The translations under genes and the position numbers were made by a program. DNA of 64,000 bases, from NCBI RefSeq assembly GCF_011634895.1, contig NZ_SIRR01000008.1:682001-746000 (forward strand), in the 5' to 3' direction. Of this stretch, positions 44,481-54,200 are shown piece by piece. How positions within the stretch are numbered: the stretch's first letter is position 1; each line of letters starts with the position of its first letter. Source of the DNA: Rheinheimera pleomorphica. Its GTDB lineage: Bacteria > Pseudomonadota > Gammaproteobacteria > Enterobacterales > Alteromonadaceae. Below the pieces are notes generated by a model. That model made no database searches and was not told the origin of the DNA. It saw nothing but the letters and a program-made list of their open reading frames with translations.

Positions 44481-46355
44481 ATGAAGTTGAGCCACGTACT
44501 GTCCACATTAAACCAGATAGAAAAATCTAAGTTCATTACGTGTCTGGACAAATTATGCTCATCAGCAGCTTCCAGTGACGAAGTGATTTCAAAGGCGCTG
44601 AGTAAAGTTAATCGCCAGATTAAAGACGCGTCTGGCAGTGAGATTACGCACCTTTTCAACGCTGTTGCAATTCAGTATCAGGATTCAATCCGGGAAAAGC
44701 TGGCACTAAGCGATGCGTCTATGGCACTGCTGATAAACATTCTTACCCGTGATGGTAACGGTATTGCCCGTATATCGTGGATTGAACAACTCTATACCCG
44801 TGAGTGGGAAGCATTAGACGCCCTGGCACAGCAGATCCAACAAGATCTCGATAGCAACCTTACGGAAGACTATGGTCATGCGCATCGGCTAAAAATTTTC
44901 CGGGATTGTCTAAACGTAGCCTATACCAACGATGAAAGAATTAATCGCCAGGCAAACATTACCGACGATGAACGCAGCATTCTGAATACTCTGGCTCATC
45001 ATCTGAAAATTTCTCATGATGAAGTGGTAGCGATAGAACATTTATCCGAACCAATCAAAGCAGGTAAGCAAACGGTAGAAAACTGCCTGCAAGAGCTGCG
45101 TGATATGGGTGTGATATTCATTAATCGCAAAACATCAGAAGTGCTAATTCCAGATGAAGTGGTCACGGTATTAAATCAAATCCAAGGTAAAGAACTGGCC
45201 GATAAGCATCTACTACGGATCTTACGGGTGCTATCTGACGCTGAATTATCAAATATCTTAAAAAGTTACGGTAAGCGTATTCGCGGCGTTAGCCGGGGCG
45301 AAAAAATCAGTACTATTCTGCATTCCGGTATCGCTGTGCGTGATATGTTGTCACGCGATTTATTCGATGAAGCTGACAACCAAAACAAACGCAAAGAGCG
45401 CTTAAAACAACTTATCGCTGATTTGGATATCGACGCTGACAAAATAGGCTTCACGCTTGATGAACGCATTGATGTCATTTTGCAAAGCCTGAATAGTGCC
45501 GCCGACCGTGAGTTTGATGCCATTAGCGCAACGGGTTATAAAGAAATGTTCGACTCTCTGGTGCAGAACTTTCAAGGTACAGATGCCACTGGTGCTCCGG
45601 AAACATTAGTACAGCGCATCCGGTACGAGTATGAGCTTGAAGAGACGGAAGAAATCAACGTTGAGCGCTTGCGGGCGTTGAGTATTACACCACACGATGT
45701 GTTGTACCTGCTAAATAATGATGAAGTAAAAGAGCTACGCGATAACCTTAAATTACCCAGAAAAGGCAACCCAAGAACAAACATCCTGGAAGCATTCGCC
45801 AATGCCAATGACAAACTAATTGAAAACTACGCGGCGCTGGCTAAGCGCGATTTGTCAGCGCTCAAAGCTGTTGGTATCGAAATTAACGAAGCAGATATTG
45901 GCGTGAAGTTTGAAGAAGCGACAAAAACCATTCTTGAACAGCTGGAACTGGACGTTGACGAGGAACTGCGTAAGACGATAAACACCGCAAAAGATAAAGC
46001 AGACATTATTATTTCTATCAGCGATGACGATATCATTATTGGTGAAGCAAAAACCTGCAAAGAAGGCGACTTTGCCAAATACTCAGCAACATCCAGACAA
46101 ATTAAAGCCTACGTAAACCGCTGTGAAAATCAGGGTAAACGCGTAGCGCAGGTGCTGATCATCGCACCAAGTTTCTCGCAGGACTTTATCGAGTCGGCAG
46201 AGATGGATACCGAGGTAAACATTTCGCTATTAACAGCGGAAGGATTAAAACAAATTCACGATGCCTACAAAGCCAAACGCCGCCCCAACTTTTCAGCACG
46301 GTTACTAACGAAAGGCGGACTGCTTAAGGCTGAGTTGATAGCTAAGAGTATCTAA
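44481..46355 (+). CDS. PD-(D/E)xK nuclease-like protein of unassigned accessory system
   Basis: A 624-residue protein whose family I cannot name. The start is ATG 44481, with AAAGGG 7 nt upstream; an in-frame TTG lies further up. The N-terminal half is all-helical. A TerB-like stretch (ITDDERSILNTLAHHLKIS, about residues 166-184) is followed by two SAP-like helical units (LSDAELSNILKSYGKRIRG near 254; LLNNDEVKELRDNLKLP near 414). The C-terminal 140 residues carry a nuclease-like core: D508-x13-E522-A-K524 (KADIII ... IGEAK), then a QIKAYVNRC helix and a VLIIAPSFS strand. This is the D...ExK pattern of Mrr- and restriction-type endonucleases. It is 32 bp upstream of the TM protein gene and next to a Pycsar module. 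Anti-phage function is inference. Confidence 0.72.
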   Translation: MKLSHVLSTLNQIEKSKFITCLDKLCSSAASSDEVISKALSKVNRQIKDASGSEITHLFNAVAIQYQDSIREKLALSDASMALLINILTRDGNGIARISWIEQLYTREWEALDALAQQIQQDLDSNLTEDYGHAHRLKIFRDCLNVAYTNDERINRQANITDDERSILNTLAHHLKISHDEVVAIEHLSEPIKAGKQTVENCLQELRDMGVIFINRKTSEVLIPDEVVTVLNQIQGKELADKHLLRILRVLSDAELSNILKSYGKRIRGVSRGEKISTILHSGIAVRDMLSRDLFDEADNQNKRKERLKQLIADLDIDADKIGFTLDERIDVILQSLNSAADREFDAISATGYKEMFDSLVQNFQGTDATGAPETLVQRIRYEYELEETEEINVERLRALSITPHDVLYLLNNDEVKELRDNLKLPRKGNPRTNILEAFANANDKLIENYAALAKRDLSALKAVGIEINEADIGVKFEEATKTILEQLELDVDEELRKTINTAKDKADIIISISDDDIIIGEAKTCKEGDFAKYSATSRQIKAYVNRCENQGKRVAQVLIIAPSFSQDFIESAEMDTEVNISLLTAEGLKQIHDAYKAKRRPNFSARLLTKGGLLKAELIAKSI

Positions 46356-46387
46356 ACTGAAAAATTATAAAAAGAACAGAGAATAGC

Positions 46388-47524
46388 ATGGAAAATAAAG
46401 GTATTTTAAGCGAAATTATTAAGCTACCGGCTGAAACATCTAAAATTAATGACCTGATTAGCAGCCTTGAGGCTGAATATGAACAATCAGAACAACTATC
46501 GGTAAATAAATGTATTTCGATTTATAAAAAACTAGAATCAATCATCACTTTACTTGAAAATTCATACAATGAACAAAAAGATGAATTTGACTTAGCTTTT
46601 ACGATAGAAACAACATATGAATTAAAATCTGCATTATTCAGATACCAAGAGCTGTTAAAAAAATCAAATTTAGACCTTGGAGATATCAAAACTAAAGCAA
46701 TAATCGGGGATACAGATAAATTAATCGATGAGATCACAAAATTCATAGATAGAGTGACAAATGGTTTAGATTATAGTGATTTAGAGCGTTCCTTGGCCTC
46801 ATTTAGCAACAGTAGCAACCCTTCAATCAAGCTGTTAGAAAGAAAGCTAATAGGAGTAATGGCTAAGCAAAATTCAGCTTTGAAGACAAGAATTAATGAG
46901 GAAACCAAGCGAGTGTCTGAGCTAAACGCGGTAATATCAACCTTGAATGAAAAAGTTGACGCTGAGTTAGAAAAAGCGAGCTCCTATAGTTTAGAGAAAA
47001 TAAATGAAATAGAATCCAATGTTGAATATTTAAAAAAGGCGTCGGTTGCTGTCGCTGTAGATCAAGTTACGCAAAAGCATGCTAAACGAGCTAACGAAGA
47101 AGGAGAGCATGCCACTTTCTTAAGAGCTATTGCCTTAGGATGTTTAGGTATTTCTGCAGGGATAGTATTATTGTCAGTTTTTGGGGTACTGGACACTTTT
47201 GATTGGAAAGATTTGGCAATAAAGTACGGTGCTATTTTATTTTTTACTGTTCCATTTGCTTATCTTGCGAAAGAGTCAAGCAAACACCGCGATGCACAGA
47301 GAAAATACGAAAATTTCGACTTAAGCTACAGCGCAGCATCAAGCTTTATACAGTCGATGAGCAAAGACGATAGATTAAAACTTCAGGCAGATCTTGCGAG
47401 GCAAATGTTAGTTAATAACAACCCAGAAATGATCAATGAAAAATCCAGAGACAATACTGATTCTGATCACGTCATTACAGATTTAGCGGAAAAAATTATA
47501 GAAATGGCAAAAAGAAGAAGCTAA
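46388..47524 (+). CDS. Two-TM coiled-coil protein, partner of the nuclease-like gene
   Basis: A 378-residue protein that I cannot assign to a family. Residues 1-235 are charged and helical with long coiled coils (about 165-235, KRVSELNAVISTLNEKVDAE). Two membrane helices follow (about 244-268 and 277-294) with only a short loop, then a basic segment (KESSKHRDAQRKYE) and a helical tail ending EKIIEMAKRRS. The layout is like that of SLATT-type or other membrane-disrupting defence effectors, but no specific match is visible. The gene is AT-rich, far below the GC of the backbone. AGAGAA precedes the ATG, and the 32-bp gap to the nuclease gene indicates an operon. Confidence 0.7.
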   Translation: MENKGILSEIIKLPAETSKINDLISSLEAEYEQSEQLSVNKCISIYKKLESIITLLENSYNEQKDEFDLAFTIETTYELKSALFRYQELLKKSNLDLGDIKTKAIIGDTDKLIDEITKFIDRVTNGLDYSDLERSLASFSNSSNPSIKLLERKLIGVMAKQNSALKTRINEETKRVSELNAVISTLNEKVDAELEKASSYSLEKINEIESNVEYLKKASVAVAVDQVTQKHAKRANEEGEHATFLRAIALGCLGISAGIVLLSVFGVLDTFDWKDLAIKYGAILFFTVPFAYLAKESSKHRDAQRKYENFDLSYSAASSFIQSMSKDDRLKLQADLARQMLVNNNPEMINEKSRDNTDSDHVITDLAEKIIEMAKRRS

Positions 47525-47634
47525 AAGGGGAAATATCTGTCAACTGACTGCTATTTTACGAAATGGCAGTGGAGTATTCGTTGAATTAAATACTGTGAAT
47601 TAATTCTGGCGGAACGGAATATTGCAACAATAAC

Positions 47635-47706
47635 TATACCGGCTTGCAGGAATCGTTGCAGTTACTGGCATTATTAAACGAGCCGAAAATACCGGATCAG
47701 GGCTGA
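47635..47706 (+). pseudogene. Remnant of an SRPBCC gene 3' end
   Basis: The frame reads YTGLQESLQLLALLNEPKIP then DQG and TGA, against YAGWQESLQLLALLTEPEIP, DQA, TGA at the end of the intact SRPBCC gene (38387-38458). The DNA is roughly three-quarters identical. No coding homology is seen upstream of the tyrosine codon, so only the last 23 codons are present. Confidence 0.82.
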
Positions 47707-47842
47707 TATATTGCTTGCCCCACCTAAAACGAAAAGACCGAATAAATCATCGGGTGAAGCAGTTTAGCTGTTTACATGAAATCGCTTCACCAACCAGCCT
47801 GACAGTCGTTTCACTACCTTTCTATCAGTCATTCCGACGTTC

Positions 47843-47883
47843 TTGCACAACTTAACACTCTGTTCTATATTGGTGCCAATATA
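47843..47883 (+). promoter_or_regulatory. Promoter and palindromic operator of the Pycsar operon
   Basis: TTGCAC (47843-47848) and TATATT (47866-47871) are 17 bp apart. The -10 box is the left end of a perfect 8-bp inverted repeat TATATTGG-TG-CCAATATA (47866-47883), well placed for a repressor. The coding start is 43 bp further on. Confidence 0.65.
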
Positions 47884-47925
47884 TATTTTACTCAGCTTAA
47901 ATGTAAAAAAGTTAAGGGGCATGAA

Positions 47926-48480
47926 TTGATAGATGACAAGAATAAAATAATTATATCTGGACTATGGGACACACTGAAACGATATGATTCATACATTGCA
48001 ACAGTAAACTTCAAAAGCGGCTTAATAACATCGCTAAACATAGCAATATTTGGCGCAGTAATCTTAAAAGCGAAAGATATAATCGATCAACATCCAGATA
48101 CAAAAGTAGCTATCGCCATTGCACTTTTCTTAATTTCCGCATTATCAGCAATAAGTATCATATGGGTAATAAAAAGCATATCCCCAAAACTCACTGCAAA
48201 GAAGCTCACACAAACCAGTGAAGATTCAATATTTTTCTTCGGATCTGTTTCAAAAAATCTTACACCAGAACACTACACAATTAAAGTTAACAATTACTCA
48301 CCTGAAAAATTCCAAAACGATTTAGCAAATCAAGTTTATGAAGTTGCAAATATCCTTCAACTAAAATTCAATCTAATAAAAGTAGCCAGCAATATAACGA
48401 AGTTGAATCTATTAATAATGATCGCGCTTTCAGCCTGCCTGTTTTTCAGTAATATTGGAGCAGAACCATGCCTTCATTAA
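47926..48480 (+). CDS. pycTM: Pycsar effector PycTM
   Basis: A 184-residue membrane protein of the Pycsar effector type. In the Pycsar anti-phage system a phage-activated cyclase makes cCMP or cUMP, which triggers PycTM to damage the inner membrane. The family pattern is visible: LWDTLKRYDSYIATVNFKSG leading into TM1 (about 31-48), TM2 (60-82), the SIFFFGSVSK motif (101-110), a QVYEVANILQLKFNLIK helix and TM3 (158-176). The start is TTG 47926 behind AGGGG; no ATG exists near the N-terminus. The gene is strongly AT-rich. Its end overlaps the cyclase gene by 13 bp. Confidence 0.85.
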   Translation: MIDDKNKIIISGLWDTLKRYDSYIATVNFKSGLITSLNIAIFGAVILKAKDIIDQHPDTKVAIAIALFLISALSAISIIWVIKSISPKLTAKKLTQTSEDSIFFFGSVSKNLTPEHYTIKVNNYSPEKFQNDLANQVYEVANILQLKFNLIKVASNITKLNLLIMIALSACLFFSNIGAEPCLH

Positions 48481-49766
48481 AAGAAATATATACCGACATA
48501 AATTTTAAAAAAATAGAAGAGTCAGCATTATTCAGTTCAAATATTCATGATAATCAGTTATCTTCTGAGCCTAAGATGCAAAAGAGTGAAAGTTATCCTG
48601 TAAGGGACTTCGGAATACAACAAAAAATAAGAGTATTATTCGGAAAAGCTGGTGTAAATAGAAGCGCCATAGGTGGCCACCCACACTTCGACTACCTAGC
48701 AGGAATGGAAAAGTTAAAAGAGGGATTCACAGTATCACTATTCATGGATATAAAGGGCTCAACAAAACTAGGCATAGTCTACCCTATTAACGATGTATTT
48801 CGCATAAAGAATACGATAATTAAATGTGCCATCGAAACAATCTTGGCTTTCGACGGTCATGTCCATAGAATAATGGGGGATGCAGTCCTTGCGTTTTTTA
48901 GAAGTGATGGAGTTTCAGCAAGAAATTCATCTATTGATGCAATTAACTGTGGCGCTTATCTAGTGCAATTAATGAAAGAGGTTGTAATACCAGAATTAAA
49001 AAGCCATGGACTTGATGAAGATGTTGGCATTAGAATTGGCATAGACTACGGCCCAGAAAAAGAAGTCCTATGGGGCATGTATGGATACAGCGGAGCTTCA
49101 GAAGTAACGGCAACATCATTTCATGTTGATGTTGCCGCAAAACTGCAACAAGCTGCGCCAAGAAATAGAGTAATGCTCGGAAATTCTATTAAAGAGCTAT
49201 TAGACCTTCATGAGGATATAATAGAGAATAGATTTTTCATTGAAAATGGTGAAAAGAATATAGCTGAATTCATATCACCAAACTACTTGGATTCAAGCGG
49301 CAGAAAAATAAACTACAAACAGTTCGTACTGAGGCAAAAAAACTACTTCAATCTATTACCAAAACCGAGCGATGCAAACAACAAAATAAAATTAACTAGC
49401 ACTTTAAAGTCAAAAGCTGGCACGCCATCAACTGAAGAGTATCATAGATGCTCTAGAGTCATTCCAAGATCTAAAGGAATTGAATTTAAAGCAAGTTTTT
49501 CTCTAACGGGGAATCACCAGAACATACAAGTCAAATTCAGAGTTGAAAATCATGGGAAACAAGCATTTGAGAAAAATGGAGATTCATATGGTAATCATGA
49601 AAATCTCGTTGAAGCGTTTACAACAGATGGTATAAATTATACTGCCAAAAATTGGGAGGACACTTCTTATATTGGTTTGCACTACATGTATGTTTCTGTA
49701 TACAGTGAGGGGGATTTAGTTGTCCCGGAATCATGTTTTGCGGTCTATGTAGGTGACCCGACGTAG
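48468..49766 (+). CDS. pycC: Pycsar pyrimidine cyclase with AGS-C sensor domain
   Basis: A 432-residue class III nucleotidyl cyclase. The metal-binding aspartates are D94 (FMDIKGST) and D138 (HRIMGDAVLAFF); RIGIDYG follows near 189-195. The C-terminal part (about residues 325-432) has the shape of the adenylyl/guanylyl cyclase and SMODS sensor domain (AGS-C): FSLTGNHQNIQVKFRVENHG, then YIGLHYMYVSVY. That pairing, plus the overlapping PycTM gene, identifies a Pycsar cyclase rather than an adenylate cyclase. Whether it makes cCMP or cUMP cannot be read from the sequence. A terminator follows. Confidence 0.88.
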   Translation: MPSLKEIYTDINFKKIEESALFSSNIHDNQLSSEPKMQKSESYPVRDFGIQQKIRVLFGKAGVNRSAIGGHPHFDYLAGMEKLKEGFTVSLFMDIKGSTKLGIVYPINDVFRIKNTIIKCAIETILAFDGHVHRIMGDAVLAFFRSDGVSARNSSIDAINCGAYLVQLMKEVVIPELKSHGLDEDVGIRIGIDYGPEKEVLWGMYGYSGASEVTATSFHVDVAAKLQQAAPRNRVMLGNSIKELLDLHEDIIENRFFIENGEKNIAEFISPNYLDSSGRKINYKQFVLRQKNYFNLLPKPSDANNKIKLTSTLKSKAGTPSTEEYHRCSRVIPRSKGIEFKASFSLTGNHQNIQVKFRVENHGKQAFEKNGDSYGNHENLVEAFTTDGINYTAKNWEDTSYIGLHYMYVSVYSEGDLVVPESCFAVYVGDPT

Positions 49767-49785
49767 TCAATATGGTCTTTTCTTT

Positions 49786-49812
49786 AAAAAAGCCGGGCAT
49801 GCCCGGCTTTTT
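49786..49812. terminator. Bidirectional terminator after the Pycsar operon
   Basis: AAAAAAGCCGGGC-AT-GCCCGGCTTTTT lies between the convergent cyclase and efflux operons and can serve both. Confidence 0.9.
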
Positions 49813-49829
49813 ACTTATCTAAACCAACC

Positions 49830-51212
49830 CTAAATCAACTGTATCCCACCACCAAAACTGCGATAGATGCCTACCAAACGGCTAAAGCTTTGCTGTTGCA
49901 GTTGTGCCAACTGATCGCGGGCGCGCAGTAGCTCGCGCTCGGCGTCGAGCAGGTCTAAAAACTCACCGCTGCCGGCATTATAGCGATCGCGGGCGATTTG
50001 CAGTGCTTTATTGGCAGCCTGCCACTGTGCTTCGGTGTTTAGCTGCTGCTCGCGGCTGAGGTTATAGCTAAATAGCGATAACTTCATCTCGTTTAGCGCG
50101 TTAAACACCTGCTGTTCAAACTGTGCCAGCGCTATTTGGCTGCTGGCCTCGGCCTGGCGGATGCGCGCTTTTACCGAGCCTAGATCGGCGGCTTGCCAGC
50201 TTAGCGTGGGTGCTACCGACCAGCTTTGTGTATCGCCATTAAGCGCCAGGCCCGGGCCGGAGATAAAGCCTAAAAAGCCGCTTACCGACAGGTTCGGGTA
50301 TAAATCGGCGGTGGCGACACCAATGTGCGCCGTGGCAGCAGCTAAAGCGCGCTCGGCTACCGCGACATCGGCACGGTAACGCAGGTAGTTTTCACCTTCA
50401 ACCAAGGCCACCGGTTGCTTTAGCTCTGGCAAGTGCGGTACGGCGCCGAGTTTTAACTGGCCCGGTTGCTGCGCCAGCAAGGCCGATAAGGTAGCGCCTG
50501 CGGTTAACAGCGCATTGCGGTATACCGGCACAGCGGCTTTTACCTGATGCAGCTGCACGTCGATTTGCGCCAGCTCCAGCTCGGAAGCCATGCCGGCGTC
50601 TAACCGCGCCAGCACTATGGCGCGGCTTTGCTCAAGGTTATGCAGGTTTTGCTCGGCTACCACTAAACGCAGCTGGGCGCCGCGATAGTCACCATAGCTG
50701 CTGGCCACCTGGCTGATCAGCTGCAAACGGGCATCTTGCCACAGCAGCTCGGCTTGTTGGGCATTGGCCTGTGCCGCCTCTGTCGCGCGGCGGATTTTGC
50801 CGAACAGGTCCAGATCCCAGCTTAAATTAGCACCGCTGTTATAGCCGCGGCTGATGACACCGTCATCAGCTGGCGACACTGTGGCGTTTTCACCGGCCTG
50901 ATAGCCTGCGTCCAGCGTACCTTTGGGCAGCCAATCGTTATTAGCGTCGCTAAACACGGCATAAGCGCGTTCGGCATTAAAACGGGCCTGCGCCAGGCTG
51001 CGGTTTTGCTCTAAGGCCCGGGTAATCAGCTGGTTTAGCGCGGCATCGTCAAACGCCTGCCACCAGTTTTGCAGCTGTGCTGCCTGCTGGTAAGGCGCGT
51101 CGATACGGATATCCGCCACCTTAACCGGCGCCTGATAATCCGGCCCGACGGCACAGGCGCTTAATGATGCCACCAGTATGGCGATAGCCGACAGTTTTAT
51201 TGGCTTACGCAT
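49830..51212 (-). CDS. RND efflux outer-membrane lipoprotein (NodT/OprM type)
   Basis: A 460-residue outer-membrane channel of the NodT/OprM family. The lipobox is SLSAC (residues 16-20), after which CAVGPDYQAP is the usual family start. Two outer membrane efflux repeats follow (NLSWDLDLFGKIRRATEAA and RYNAGSGEFLDLLDAERELLRARDQ). It is the third gene of the efflux operon and overlaps the pump gene by 8 bp. It makes this pump independent of TolC at 8.7 kb. Confidence 0.92.
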   Translation of the reverse strand: MRKPIKLSAIAILVASLSACAVGPDYQAPVKVADIRIDAPYQQAAQLQNWWQAFDDAALNQLITRALEQNRSLAQARFNAERAYAVFSDANNDWLPKGTLDAGYQAGENATVSPADDGVISRGYNSGANLSWDLDLFGKIRRATEAAQANAQQAELLWQDARLQLISQVASSYGDYRGAQLRLVVAEQNLHNLEQSRAIVLARLDAGMASELELAQIDVQLHQVKAAVPVYRNALLTAGATLSALLAQQPGQLKLGAVPHLPELKQPVALVEGENYLRYRADVAVAERALAAATAHIGVATADLYPNLSVSGFLGFISGPGLALNGDTQSWSVAPTLSWQAADLGSVKARIRQAEASSQIALAQFEQQVFNALNEMKLSLFSYNLSREQQLNTEAQWQAANKALQIARDRYNAGSGEFLDLLDAERELLRARDQLAQLQQQSFSRLVGIYRSFGGGIQLI

Positions 51213-54200
51213 GAGAGGCCTCCACGGTAGTTGTTGTACCTGCCGGAGCTTGTTCTACTGCAGGCTGCGTTGCTTTTTTCTCACCACGTTTAGCTAACAT
51301 GTAATAAAACAGCGGCGTTAAAATAAGGCCGAAAATGGTCACGCCTATCATGCCGGCAAATACCGCCACGCCCATCGCCTGGCGCATTTCAGCACCGGCA
51401 CCGGAAGAAAACACCATTGGCACCACGCCCATAATAAAGGCGATAGACGTCATCAGGATGGGCCTTAAACGTAAGCGGCCTGCTTCCAGTATCGCTTCCA
51501 TTGCGCTCATGCCATGGTCTTGCAGCTCTTTGGCAAACTCAACAATTAAGATGGCATTCTTCGTTGCCAGGCCCACCAGCACGATTAAGCCAATCTGGGT
51601 GAAGATGTTGTTGTCGCCACCGTAAATCAGCACGCCGCTGAGCGCCGATAATAATGTCATCGGGATGATTAAAATAATCGCCAGCGGTAAGCTTAAGCTT
51701 TCGTACTGCGCGGCCAGCACCATAAACACCAGCAGAATAACCAACGGGTAGATAAACATGCCGGCGTTACCGGCCAGAATTTGCTGGTAAGTCAGCTCTG
51801 TCCACTCGTAGGTCATGCCGTTTGGCAGCGTTTCGGCCAGGATTTTCTCAATCGCCGCCTGCGCTTCACCGCTGCTGTAACCCGGTGCCGGGCCACCGTT
51901 AATTTCGGCGGTGGTAAAGCCGTTGTAGTGCATTACCCGATCCGGCCCTGCCGTATTGCTGACATTGATAAAGGAACCCAGTGGGATCATTTCACCCTGG
52001 TTATTGCGCACCTTTAACTGGCCAATTTGCTCTGGCGTTTGGCGAAACTGCTCATCGGCCTGCATATTAACCTGATAAGTGCGGCCAAACTGGTTAAAGT
52101 CGTTCACATACACTGAGCCCATATAGGCCTGCAGTGTCTGGAACACCTCGTCCATTGCCACGCCCTGCTGCTTGGCTTTGGTGCGGTCAATATCCAGATC
52201 CAGCTGTGGCACATTCACCTGATAGCTGGAGAAAATGCCGGCCAGCTCTGGCGTTTGCCAGGCTTTCATCATCACCTGCATGGTGACGTTGTACAGCTCG
52301 TCGTAACCGTGGTTGGCGCGGTCCTGAATTTGCAGCCTGAAACCACCGATAGTACCCAGCCCCTGCACCGGTGGCGGTGGAAATATCGCGATAAAGGCAT
52401 CTTCAATACCGGCGAACTTTTGGTTTAGCGCCGCGGCGATAGCGCCGGCCGACATTGACGGATCAGTACGCTGGCTAAAATCGGCCAGAGGCGTAAATAC
52501 AATGCCGCTGTTCGGGCTGTTGGTAAAACCGTTAATGCTTAAACCAGGGAAAGCGACAGAGTTAGCCACACCGGGTTGCTGCAGCGCAATACGTGACATC
52601 TCTTTAATGACGGCTTCGGTACGCTCCAGCGACGCCGCATCAGGCAGCTGGGCAAACGCCACCAGATACTGTTTATCCTGCCCCGGCACATAACCGGTTG
52701 GGGTGGTAGCAAACTGCAGGCCGGTTAAACCGACCAGCGCGATATACATAACACCGACTATAGCGCCAAAGCGGATAACCTTTTGTACCAGATAACCGTA
52801 ACCACGCGATAAGCGGGCAAAAAAGCGGTTAAAGGGGCCAAACAGCCAGCCGCCAAACAGCTTGTCCATAGCACGGGTAAGCGCGTCTTTTTTCTCGCCA
52901 TGGCCTTTTAACAGTAAGGCCGACAGCGCCGGGCTTAAGGTTAACGAGTTAATCGCCGAGATAAAGGTAGAAATAGTAATGGTTAAGGCAAACTGCTTAT
53001 AAAACTGCCCGGTTAAGCCCGACATAAAGGCCGTAGGAATAAATACCGCCGCCAGCACCAGCGTAGTGGCAACAATGGGCCCGGTAACTTCTTTCATCGC
53101 TTTTTGTGTAGCCGCAATGGGCGATAAACCTTCGCTGATATTACGCTCAACGTTTTCTACTACCACTATGGCGTCATCGACCACGATACCAATGGCCAGT
53201 ACCAAACCGAACAACGACAAGGCGTTTAATGAAAAGCCCAGCAGCTGCATAAAGGCAAAGGTGCCCACTAAAGATACCGGCACTGCCACCAGCGGAATAA
53301 TAGAGGCGCGCCAGGTTTGTAAAAACAGCACCACCACCAATACCACCAGCAATACCGCTTCGAGCAGGGTTTTGACTACCGCTTCGATAGAGCCGCGCAC
53401 AAATACCGTTGGGTCGTACACAATGTCGTACGTCAGGCCATCAGGAAAACCTTTAGCCAGCTCAGCCATTTTGGCGCGTACATCGTCGGAGATTTGAATC
53501 GCATTAGAGCCGGACGCCTGAAAAATAGGGATAGCGACCGCTTCTTTATTATCCAGCAAGGAGCGCAGCGCATAGGTAGAAGCCCCCAGTTCAAGCCGGG
53601 CCACATCTTTTAACCGGCTGATTTCGCCGTTAGCCCCCACTTTGATAATAATATCTGCAAACTCTTCCACCGCTGCCAGGCGGCCTTTTACGTTAATCAG
53701 CAGCTGAAAATCAGCCTCACCACTTGGCTGTGCGCCTAAACTGCCGGCCGCCGCCTGCTGGTTTTGCTCACGAATGGCCGCAGTAATTTGTGCCGGTGAC
53801 AAGCCCAGCGCCGCCACTTTGTTCGGGTCCAGCCAGATGCGCATGCTGTAATCGCCGGCACCAAACAGCTGCACTGAGCCTACCCCTTCAATGCGCGCCA
53901 GTTCGTCTTTCACATTCAGCGCAGCATAGTTAGACAAATACAGCATGTCATAGCGCTCGTCCGGCGAAGTTAGGTGCACCACCATGGTTAAATCGGGGGA
54001 GGATTTCTCAGTCACCACACCTAAACGCTGTACTTCCTGCGGCAGCCGCGGTTTGGCGCGCTCAACGCGGCTTTGCACCTGAGTTTGCGCCAGGTCGACA
54101 TCGGTACCGATAGCAAAAGTTACCGTTAAGGTCATGCGGCCATCAGAGGTGGCCTGCGAAGACATATACAGCATGTTTTCGACGCCGTTAATTTCCTGCT

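Larger units (their letters stand above)
47525..47925. other. Intergenic region with SRPBCC gene remnant and Pycsar promoter
   Basis: Apart from the remnant at 47635-47706 and the promoter at 47843-47883, I see no coding sequence in this 401-bp gap. No clear terminator follows the TM gene. Confidence 0.5.

Noticed and set aside
48468-49766. Reading the cyclase as an ordinary adenylate cyclase linked to cpdA (cAMP) signalling
   Set aside because: The overlapping PycTM gene and the AGS-C-like C-terminus point to Pycsar; cpdA is 40 kb away in a housekeeping operon.
38459-49829. Prophage or ICE explanation for the accessory region
   Set aside because: No integrase, transposase, phage structural, portal, relaxase or replication gene is present; only repeats and defence-type genes are seen.
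51335-53497. Several plus-strand frames opposite the RND pump gene
   Set aside because: All are complement shadows of a conserved 3.2-kb gene.
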